A DNA stretch of 5,570 nucleotides from contig QMWA01000120.1 in NCBI GenBank assembly GCA_003661385.1, positions 1 to 5,570 of the forward strand, read 5' to 3'. Every line of letters starts with the position of its first letter. The stretch's first letter is position 1. This stretch comes from Thermoproteota archaeon (GTDB lineage: Archaea; Korarchaeota; Korarchaeia; B14-G2). The position numbers and the translations under genes are program-made. Below are positions 1-5,364 of this stretch, piece after piece. The notes under the pieces were generated by a model. That model ran no database searches and was not told the DNA's origin. It saw only the letters and a list, made by a program, of their open reading frames with translations.

Positions 1-1
1 A

Positions 2-94
2 GGCAAGCTCTTTAAGGGGGCGAGGGGCTGCTTAGAGGAGGCAGCTCGCGGACTGCAGGGCGTAAAGCTGAGCAGAAGGCAGCAGGGCAGCTAG
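2..94 (+). CDS. Possible 3' end of a gene entering from the left (30 codons, TAG stop)
   Basis: One forward frame is open from the window edge to a TAG at 92-94. It encodes about 30 residues beginning GKLFKGARG and ending in a basic, Gln-rich tail (SRRQQGS). The other two forward frames stop within the first 35 bases. No reverse-strand start codon in this stretch opens a frame that could leave through the left edge. The segment reads like an amphipathic, charged C-terminal helix, but it is too short to assign to any family. A forward gene ending here would be codirectional with the PLP enzyme that follows 84 bases later. The frame could be open by chance; no motif supports it beyond its openness and plausible composition. 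Confidence 0.35.
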   Translation, partial: GKLFKGARGCLEEAARGLQGVKLSRRQQGS

Positions 95-100
95 GGCACT

Positions 101-147
101 AGGCTAGCAGCTCGAGCTAAGCAGCCTTAAGCTAGACAAGCCTTTTT
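101..147 (+). terminator. Weak hairpin plus T-run, possible terminator of the upstream gene
   Basis: An imperfect inverted repeat (AGGCT at 101-105, AGCCT at 123-127) encloses the 10-bp palindrome AGCTCGAGCT (109-118). A run of five T follows at 143-147. Archaeal termination depends mainly on T-runs, so this could end transcription of the gene suggested at the left edge. The same T-rich patch is also the best TATA candidate for the next gene, so it may do either job. Confidence 0.22.
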
Positions 148-149
148 AC
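142..149 (+). promoter_or_regulatory. Candidate TATA element for the PLP enzyme gene
   Basis: CTTTTTAC is the most AT-rich patch ahead of the gene. Its centre lies about 33 bases before the ATG at 179. A start of transcription about 25 bases downstream would fall near 170, giving a leader of only about 8 nt. It would also exclude the in-frame GTG at 152, which lies upstream of that point. The match to an archaeal TATA box is weak. Confidence 0.35.
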
Positions 150-178
150 CAGTGCCCCACCCACCAAGCAGGGATACC

Positions 179-1141
179 ATGGAGGCTCCTACGCTTAGAG
201 ATGTGCTTGAAGCCCGTAGAGTCGTTGGGAGGCACCTGCGTAGGACTCCTCTCATGTACTCTAAGGCCTTATCTAGGGAGCTTGGGTTCGATGCCCATGT
301 GAAGTGTGAGAACATTCAGGTGACTGGGGCCTTCAAGGTCAGGGGTGGAGTCAACTTGGTGTCGAAGCTCTCAGATGAGGAGAGGAAGAGAGGTGTTGTG
401 GCTGTGTCGACTGGGAACCACGGGCTCTCTGTGGCTTATGCAGCGTCTCTCTTTGGAGTGGAGGCTACCATAGTCATGCCTGAAGGCTCTAACCCGTATA
501 AGGTTCAGGCCATAAGGGACTTGGGCGCTAAGGTTGTGTTCAAGGGCGGAGACTACGATGAAGCTAAGGAGTGGACTGAGAAGGTTGCTGCAAGGGAGCA
601 CAGGTACATACACTCTGGAGATGAGCCTCTGCTGATAGCTGGGGTGGGGACCCTATACCTCGAGATACTAGAAGACCTGCCTGACGTAGACTACATCATA
701 TGCCCTGTTGGAGGCGGGAGCGGTGCTTCAGCAGCGTGCATAGTAGCTAAGTCGATAAACCCTGGGATAAAGGTGGTGGGGGTTCAGGCTGCTGGAGCTC
801 CAGCCGTGTACCTCTCGTGGAAGAGCAGGAAGCCAGTCAAGATGGAGAGGGTAGACACGTTTGCTGAGGGGCTTGCCACCAGAGCACCGTTCAAGCTGAC
901 CTTGGAGATCATGTGGAAGCACCTCGATGACATGGTTCTTGTAGACGACGAGGAGATAGCTAAGGCCATAGTCCTGCTGCTCAAGTCCATTAGGCAGGTT
1001 GCTGAGGGAGCTGGAGCAGCTTCAACTGCAGCAGCAGCGAAGCTCAGGGAGATGCTTGAAGGCAAGAAGGTAGCTCTGGTGCTGAGTGGAGGGAACATAG
1101 AGTATGAGAGGCTGAGGGAGATCTTAGCCAAGTACGGGTAG
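179..1141 (+). CDS. PLP-dependent threonine/serine dehydratase-family enzyme (fold type II)
   Basis: Predicted cytosolic enzyme of the tryptophan-synthase-beta (fold type II) PLP superfamily, nearest to threonine/serine ammonia-lyases and serine racemases. Family members deaminate threonine to 2-oxobutanoate or serine to pyruvate, or act on other beta-hydroxy amino acids. Seen in the 320 residues: the Schiff-base lysine in TGAFKVRG (Lys53), the substrate-carboxylate loop STGNHG (77-82), the PLP-phosphate glycine loop GGGSG (178-182), VAEGAGAAS (274-282) and the cofactor-ring serine in LSGGN (302-306). The protein is catalytic domain only; it has no C-terminal ACT domain, so isoleucine feedback inhibition as in IlvA is not expected. 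The start is the ATG at 179: it gives the usual N-terminus, and the alternative GTG at 152 adds nine unconserved residues and precedes the likely promoter output. STGNHG and GGGSG differ from the classical TdcB forms (SAGNHA, GGGGL), so the substrate is uncertain. Its 3' end overlaps the convergent CitG-like gene by 18 bp. Confidence 0.88.
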   Translation: MEAPTLRDVLEARRVVGRHLRRTPLMYSKALSRELGFDAHVKCENIQVTGAFKVRGGVNLVSKLSDEERKRGVVAVSTGNHGLSVAYAASLFGVEATIVMPEGSNPYKVQAIRDLGAKVVFKGGDYDEAKEWTEKVAAREHRYIHSGDEPLLIAGVGTLYLEILEDLPDVDYIICPVGGGSGASAACIVAKSINPGIKVVGVQAAGAPAVYLSWKSRKPVKMERVDTFAEGLATRAPFKLTLEIMWKHLDDMVLVDDEEIAKAIVLLLKSIRQVAEGAGAASTAAAAKLREMLEGKKVALVLSGGNIEYERLREILAKYG

Positions 1142-2038
1142 CCCCCTCTTAGATAGGGTGTAGAGCATTATGGAGAGGGCGGTGAGGTCAGCTGAAGCAC
1201 CTGGGCTAATCCCTCTGCTCCTCAGCTCCCTGTCCATCCTCCAGGCTAGAGCTCGGCCAGCTGGGGCTAGGAGGCCTCCTGCATCCAGCACCCTCCTAGC
1301 GTACTCTGAAACCCACCTAGCTACAGGCATCCCGGCTTCAACAGCATCCCTAGGGTCCCTGTAGCCCAAGCGCATCCCAGCCTTCCTAGCGACGTGAGTG
1401 TCAGGCTGCGAGGCTAGTATAGTGAGGTATGTGTGGACGCAGGCAGCATTCAAGTCCACGCTCGCCAGGGAAGCGTAGACCTTAAGGGCGCTTCTCGAAG
1501 CTGGAAGCCCCTTTACCAGCTCCCTGCACAGCATGTCCCAGCTCGAAGCCTCCTCCAGGAGCTCTAGGAGAGGGGGAGGCTGGGCCATAGACCACACGTC
1601 CAGCTTGCTGTCTCTCAGCTCACCGACCACACTGCTTCCACTAGCTCTTATGGCTTCAGCTAGCATGGCTGAGTCCTCGCTTGTGCAAGCTGAGAGCACC
1701 TCCATGAGGGCTTCACCTAGCTCCACACCTAGGGCAGCTGCAGCTGACGTGGGTACAGCTAGGATCAGGGTGCCTAGGTGCGTGTTCTTCCCTCCAGTGG
1801 CCTTCAGCATCAAGCTTACCCCGAGCTTGATGAGGTATCCTACTCTAGCCCTCCCCTTAGAGGCTTCAGCGTAGGCTCTGGCAGAGGGCTCAAATAGGCA
1901 GGGTGCCCCCTTCAGGAAGTCCTCGTAGCTGAGGTCAGGCAGCCCAGCTAGCCTATGCACGTTCCCAGGCTTCGGTGTCCCAGAGACCTCTAGCAGAGAG
2001 GCTTCTACAGCTATTCTGCCAGCCTCCCAGCTGTCCAT
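1124..2038 (-). CDS. CitG/MdcB-like triphosphoribosyl-dephospho-CoA synthase family protein
   Basis: A 304-residue homologue of CitG/MdcB. In bacteria that family uses ATP and 3'-dephospho-CoA to make triphosphoribosyl-dephospho-CoA, the prosthetic-group precursor of citrate lyase or malonate decarboxylase, releasing adenine. Motifs seen: EVSGTPKPGNVHR near the N-terminus (17-29), GGKNTHLGT (82-90), a conserved helix HTYLTILASQPDTHVARKAG (202-221) and SPGASADLTA near the C-terminus (278-287). Length and motif order fit the full family domain, and no frameshift is visible. The start is an ATG with no Shine-Dalgarno sequence. A TATA-like element centred 25.5 bases upstream suggests a leaderless mRNA. 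No citrate lyase, malonate decarboxylase or acyl-carrier gene lies in the window, so the acceptor, and even the exact nucleotide substrate, are open. Family membership is well supported; the archaeal reaction is inferred. The gene is divergent from the CARDB gene and convergent with the PLP enzyme. Confidence 0.85.
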   Translation of the reverse strand: MDSWEAGRIAVEASLLEVSGTPKPGNVHRLAGLPDLSYEDFLKGAPCLFEPSARAYAEASKGRARVGYLIKLGVSLMLKATGGKNTHLGTLILAVPTSAAAALGVELGEALMEVLSACTSEDSAMLAEAIRASGSSVVGELRDSKLDVWSMAQPPPLLELLEEASSWDMLCRELVKGLPASRSALKVYASLASVDLNAACVHTYLTILASQPDTHVARKAGMRLGYRDPRDAVEAGMPVARWVSEYARRVLDAGGLLAPAGRALAWRMDRELRSRGISPGASADLTALSIMLYTLSKRGLPVLG

Positions 2039-2055
2039 AACTCTAGGGTTGTAAG

Positions 2056-2071
2056 CAGGTTAATAAACCTG
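2056..2071. promoter_or_regulatory. Bidirectional palindromic TATA element
   Basis: CAGGTT AATA AACCTG is a 6-bp inverted repeat around a 4-base AT core, centred at 2063.5. The reverse-strand ATG of the CitG-like gene (2038) is 25.5 bases away. The forward GTG codons of the CARDB gene (2088, 2091) are 24.5 and 27.5 bases away. Archaeal TATA boxes lie about 26 bases before the transcription start, so one element could drive two divergent leaderless transcripts. The whole spacer is only 49 bp and contains no other AT-rich block and no Shine-Dalgarno sequence for either gene. Confidence 0.6.
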
Positions 2072-2087
2072 AGCACCTAGGGTAGCC

Positions 2088-3722
2088 GTGGTGTGTGCGT
2101 TGAAGCTGAGCTATGTGCTCCTGCTACTGGCCTTAACGTCACCTGTCTTAGCTGCAGGGCAAGGCTGGTTTATAGTCTTCCAGCACTACTGGTCCTATTA
2201 CTCCCCTCACATGCTTGAGGTCATCAGGTTTGTGGTGTACTGTAGCAGCCCTAAGCCGGAGCCGAACAGCTCCTTCATGGTCGTCTTCGAGATCATCAAC
2301 AGGGGGACGAGAGCTGTCAAGCTTCGCTCGCTCTACGTGCTAGCACAGTCCCCTTCAGGGAAGTCCTTTAAGATAGGGGTGCAGTCCTATGTCAAGCTGA
2401 CCATCGAGCCAGGTGAGAGGAAGACCTATAGGAGCCTCCCGTTCAACCTGAGTGAGCCTGGAGTCTGGACCTTGGCCCCAGCTTACTCCACTGGAAGCTG
2501 GAGCGGCTCACCAGCAAACTGGCCTAGAGCAGAGATACTCGTCGGGGAGCTCCCTGCACCAGACATACACCTAGCTGAAGCCGACGTGGGCGAGCCTAGA
2601 GCTGGGGAGGAGGTGAAGGTCAAGGTTAAAGCTGAGAACACAGGGGAGAAGCCAGCTGAGTTCAAGGTGGAGCTCAGAGTAGATGGGGAGCTGGCTTCAA
2701 ACACCACACTAGACCTCAGGCCAGGTGAGGCTGTGATAGCTGAGCTGGAGTGGACACCAGAGGAGCCAGGAGACTACATCCTGGAGGTCATAGCAGACCC
2801 AGAGCAGGAAGTCGAGGAGCACAATGAGGAGGACAACAAGCTAGCGCTGGAAGTGCACGTAGGCGCCCCAGACCTCACGATAGAGGCTATAGACCTGCCA
2901 CCACAGGCTCCACCAGGTGAAGTAGAGGGGAAGGCCCTGATAGCAAACAGAGGAGACGCCACCTCACCTAAAGCTGAGCTGAAGGTGCATGCAGGCAGCT
3001 ACATGGCCACCCTAGAGGTACCAGAGATACCTCCAGGAGGCCTAGCTGAAGTCGAGTTCAAGCTTGAAGCTCAGAGGAGGGGAGAGCTCATAGTGACGCT
3101 GGTGGTGAACCCTGAGGCAGAGTTCGTGGAGTGGAACCACAGGAACAACATGAGGCAGGCCAAGCTCATGGTGGTGGAGGAGAAGATGCCGGACCTCAAG
3201 GTTGAGCCTGTCTTCAAGAAGATACACACCACAGCAGGGCTGCCAGCAGAGATACCAGTATACGTGTCAAACCAGGGTGAGGCGCCGTCACAGGAGGCCA
3301 AGCTCGTGGCCAGGGTGGCTGGAGAGAAGGTGGCTGAGGCAAGCGTCCCTCCACTGGACCCCATGGAGGTGGAGACTGTGGTGCTACGCTGGACGCCGCC
3401 AGAGCCAGGAGAGTACACGGTGGCAGTGGAAGTAGACCCAGAGCACAAGGTTAAGGACGCAGACAGGGGGAACAACCTAGGCAACATCACCTTGGCAGCT
3501 GAGGAAGCTGAGATAAAAACCCCAACCCCAGCCACCTCTCCAGCGCCTCCTCCAGCTCCTAAGCCGACGGCGCAGCCAACCCAGCCTCCGACAGCCCCTC
3601 AGCCACCACCTGCAGCCTACACTGAGGAGCTCAAGAGGATGCTGATAGCGCTAGCGGTGGTGGCTGCAGCTTTGATAGCTGTCATAGCAGCTCTAGCTAG
3701 GCCGAGGAGGCCCTCATACTAG
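2088..3722 (+). CDS. Secreted, membrane-anchored protein with three CARDB repeats
   Basis: A 544-residue predicted cell-surface protein. A Sec signal peptide (about 1-23, hydrophobic core LSYVLLLLAL, small residues at the cleavage site) leads into an aromatic-rich stretch and a beta-rich Ig-like N-terminal region (about 45-155). Three CARDB (cell-adhesion-related, Ig-like) repeats follow at about 157-258, 260-364 and 367-472. Each closes with the family's acidic, Asn-rich motif (for example EEHNEEDN, EWNHRNN, DADRGNN). A Pro/Thr/Ala-rich stalk (475-510), a single membrane helix (518-537) and a short basic cytoplasmic tail complete the protein. Topology is therefore outside-facing, C-terminally anchored. 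Four N-glycosylation sequons are present (N60, N120, N205, N466). CARDB domains bind partners or build stalks, and no enzymatic domain is visible, so the ligand is unknown. The start is GTG at 2088 or GTG at 2091, both leaderless relative to the shared promoter. The stop interlocks with that of the convergent permease gene. Confidence 0.85.
   Translation: MVCALKLSYVLLLLALTSPVLAAGQGWFIVFQHYWSYYSPHMLEVIRFVVYCSSPKPEPNSSFMVVFEIINRGTRAVKLRSLYVLAQSPSGKSFKIGVQSYVKLTIEPGERKTYRSLPFNLSEPGVWTLAPAYSTGSWSGSPANWPRAEILVGELPAPDIHLAEADVGEPRAGEEVKVKVKAENTGEKPAEFKVELRVDGELASNTTLDLRPGEAVIAELEWTPEEPGDYILEVIADPEQEVEEHNEEDNKLALEVHVGAPDLTIEAIDLPPQAPPGEVEGKALIANRGDATSPKAELKVHAGSYMATLEVPEIPPGGLAEVEFKLEAQRRGELIVTLVVNPEAEFVEWNHRNNMRQAKLMVVEEKMPDLKVEPVFKKIHTTAGLPAEIPVYVSNQGEAPSQEAKLVARVAGEKVAEASVPPLDPMEVETVVLRWTPPEPGEYTVAVEVDPEHKVKDADRGNNLGNITLAAEEAEIKTPTPATSPAPPPAPKPTAQPTQPPTAPQPPPAAYTEELKRMLIALAVVAAALIAVIAALARPRRPSY
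2556..3503 (+). repeat. Three tandem CARDB protein repeats
   Basis: The repeats, each about 100-106 residues, start at PAPDIHL (nt ~2556), APDLTIE (~2862) and MPDLKVE (~3183). Shared elements are a P-D-L-type first strand, a Gly turn with N-x-G (ENTGE, ANRGD, SNQGE), a PPG/RPGE-type turn and a terminal acidic/Asn motif. Repeats 1 and 3 both carry W-T-P-x-E-P-G-(D/E)-Y before the last strand, while repeat 2 lacks it. Similarity is clear in protein; the DNA has diverged. Confidence 0.8.
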
Positions 3723-4525
3723 ACTACCCTGATCTCCTCAACCCCTACTCCATATATCTTCCTTAGCAGGACTACGTCCACTGCAGCTAGCAGTGCGATG
3801 TATGCTATCAAGCTTGCTGCAGCAAGCCTCACGCTGACCAGAGACCCACCTGACATAACGTAGGCTCCAGTCAGAGGTGTGAAGCCGGAGTAGAAGTAGT
3901 AGCATAGAGCTGTGAGGCAGTTGTATGGAAGCAGGTATGTCGCCTTCCCGAAGTCAACCCAGAGCGCAGAGTATGATATGAAGCCTAGCATGAGAGGCAG
4001 GTATGCTGCAAACGAAGCTGACCTCGGTGCCCTAAACACTACTAGAGCTAGCCCCACCAGCAGCCCCAGTAGGTAGGTCAGCAGAGCCCCCAGTAGAGTG
4101 GATGCAGCTATGCCAGGCATGCTATTGGGGAGTATTGTGACGTTGAACCTCCATGAGAAGGCAGCTACAACAGAGCTTAGGATGACTGCTGAGACTACTA
4201 GGAGGACTATCAGCGAGCTTAAGGTGTTCTCAAGCAGGTACTTGAGTGGAGAGAGCCTGGTGAACTTCGTCACGTACCTGACTGCCTTAGACGCGTAGAG
4301 CGTCGTGTAGGCTATGCTCACTGCTACAGAGGAGAGCGATATCAGCAGCAGGCTCCCATAAGCTGTTGAAACCTGAGCTACCTGAGCTTCCTTTATGGGA
4401 GGAGTGTACTTCGCGAAGACCAGGATCCACATCGCAACCCAGAACTCCACGAACAGTATGGACCAGAAGATCAGCTCAATCCTAGTAAGCATCCTCTTAG
4501 TGAGTGTGCTCATGTACTTCGTCAC
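3719..4525 (-). CDS. ABC-2-type transporter permease, six membrane helices
   Basis: A hydrophobic integral membrane protein of 268 residues, read directly after the ATPase gene. Six predicted helices lie near 17-38, 53-78, 101-124, 140-165, 171-190 and 233-255. Basic residues at the N-terminus (TKRMLTR), in the helix 2-3 loop (about 78-97), in the helix 4-5 loop and at the C-terminus place both ends in the cytoplasm. The helix 2-3 loop could be the coupling helix that contacts the ATPase. A roughly 45-residue outer segment precedes the last helix. Size and topology fit ABC-2 exporter permeases, which usually form a dimer with two ATPase subunits; I see no substrate-specific motif. I chose the GTG at 4525 because the perfect GGAGGTG site sits 6 nt before it. 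A longer in-frame GTG at 4534 lies inside that site. The gene ends on a CTAG shared with the CARDB gene stop. Confidence 0.8.
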   Translation of the reverse strand: MTKYMSTLTKRMLTRIELIFWSILFVEFWVAMWILVFAKYTPPIKEAQVAQVSTAYGSLLLISLSSVAVSIAYTTLYASKAVRYVTKFTRLSPLKYLLENTLSSLIVLLVVSAVILSSVVAAFSWRFNVTILPNSMPGIAASTLLGALLTYLLGLLVGLALVVFRAPRSASFAAYLPLMLGFISYSALWVDFGKATYLLPYNCLTALCYYFYSGFTPLTGAYVMSGGSLVSVRLAAASLIAYIALLAAVDVVLLRKIYGVGVEEIRVV

Positions 4526-4526
4526 A

Positions 4527-5336
4527 TTAGCCACCTCCTATCATGTCGTATATCCTATCTAAGCTCTCTATGCTCGTTAAGGGGGTTCCCTTCTCCTCTC
4601 TGACTATGCTTACCACCTTACCTCCAGCCTCTATCCTCATTATGGCACTTGGCTCATCTGATGGGGTCACAGAGCTCCTTAGGAGGTCCCTTACGCTAGC
4701 TGGCCCATAGAGCCTCCCCTCACACATGAAGTATGCAGTCCAGTCCTCCAGGCTCTTGAGAAGCCAGGTCTCATGTGTGTTCAGCAGGACAACACCAGGG
4801 TAGCTGCTGAGCCTCCTTATCAGCCTGCCCTTCTTAGCTGGGTCAAGCTGCTCAAAGGGCTCGTCTAGGAGCACGTGCTTAGCTCCTGAAGCCAGCGCGA
4901 GAGCTGCGCACACGGACTTAAGCTGGCCGGCTGAAAGCTCTCTCAGCCTCCTCCTCTTCATCAGCTCCCTAGTCAGCCCAAGCTCCTCAGCTATCCCCAC
5001 AGCCTCACTTAAGCTGCCTCCTGTGAGGTCGGAGTAGAGCTCAAGCACCTCATGGACGCTGGCGTCTACAAGCCCATAGACTTCAGGGAAGTTCGCTGCC
5101 AGCACACCTGGCTGAGAGTATATCTCATCTACCTTAGCTTCATCGATCCACACCTCGCCACTAGTTATGTTGATGAGGCCGCAGATCACCTTGAAGAGGG
5201 TTGTCTTCCCGCTTCCATTTGGCCCTAGGATTATACACCTCCCATCAAACACCGCGTTGACACCCTTGACAGCAGGCTCATCGCTCAGCTTATACCTCAC
5301 GACAAGTTCCCTGACCTTAATCAACCTGTACACCAC
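4527..5336 (-). CDS. ABC transporter ATP-binding protein with atypical Q-loop
   Basis: A single ABC ATPase domain of about 210 residues plus a 60-residue C-terminal extension (269 total). Motifs seen, numbered from GTG 5336: Walker A GPNGSGKTT (38-46), signature LSAGQ (134-138; Ala replaces the first Gly of LSGGQ), Walker B VLLDEP with catalytic Glu159, D-loop QLDP (163-166) and switch His188 in NTHET. The expected Q-loop glutamine appears to be Asn82 in LAANFPEV. It is the first gene of a two-gene operon; its stop lies one base before the preferred permease start. It probably powers export through that permease as a dimer on the inner face of the membrane; the cargo is unknown. The start is uncertain. 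GTG 5336 or 5333 fits a leaderless mRNA from the TATA palindrome upstream, while TTG at 5324 would give the family-typical N-terminus MIKVREL. Confidence 0.87.
   Translation of the reverse strand: MVYRLIKVRELVVRYKLSDEPAVKGVNAVFDGRCIILGPNGSGKTTLFKVICGLINITSGEVWIDEAKVDEIYSQPGVLAANFPEVYGLVDASVHEVLELYSDLTGGSLSEAVGIAEELGLTRELMKRRRLRELSAGQLKSVCAALALASGAKHVLLDEPFEQLDPAKKGRLIRRLSSYPGVVLLNTHETWLLKSLEDWTAYFMCEGRLYGPASVRDLLRSSVTPSDEPSAIMRIEAGGKVVSIVREEKGTPLTSIESLDRIYDMIGGG
4532..4538 (-). promoter_or_regulatory. Shine-Dalgarno site GGAGGTG for the permease
   Basis: A perfect GGAGGTG complement to the archaeal 16S rRNA 3' end, six bases before the GTG at 4525. It lies inside the last codons of the ATPase gene and encodes part of its terminal Gly-Gly-Gly. 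It decides the permease start and is the only strong Shine-Dalgarno site I found at a gene start in the window. Confidence 0.8.
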
Positions 5337-5354
5337 CCCCCTTAGCCTCCCTCA

Positions 5355-5364
5355 GATTTAAATC
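5355..5364 (-). promoter_or_regulatory. Palindromic TATA element of the ABC operon
   Basis: GATTTAAATC is a perfect 10-bp palindrome centred at 5359.5. On the reverse strand it lies 23.5 and 26.5 bases before the tandem GTG codons at 5336 and 5333, the archaeal TATA-to-start spacing for a leaderless mRNA. Because it is symmetric it could also direct forward transcription from about 5386, toward the gene starting at 5533. Confidence 0.55.

Noticed and set aside
152-178. GTG at 152 as the start of the PLP enzyme
   Set aside because: It adds nine unconserved residues (MPHPPSRDT) and lies upstream of the transcription start expected from the only TATA-like patch.
784-1131. 115-codon reverse open frame inside the PLP enzyme gene
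   Set aside because: It is antisense to conserved catalytic motifs and has Ser/Ala-rich shadow composition; no family motif is visible.
1826-1834. C-box-like TTGATGAG as part of a C/D-box guide RNA (a similar word occurs near 5170)
   Set aside because: It lies in coding sequence antisense to conserved genes; no matching D, C' and D' boxes at proper spacing were seen.
1533-1874. 113-codon forward open frame antisense to the CitG-like gene
   Set aside because: The opposite strand carries intact CitG-family motifs; the forward product is Ser/Ala/Leu-rich with no recognisable domain.
3071-3535. 154-codon reverse open frame inside the CARDB gene
   Set aside because: Its product is a Ser/Thr-rich low-information sequence antisense to well-conserved CARDB repeats; long antisense frames are common in GC-rich genes. 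It has no promoter or ribosome site.
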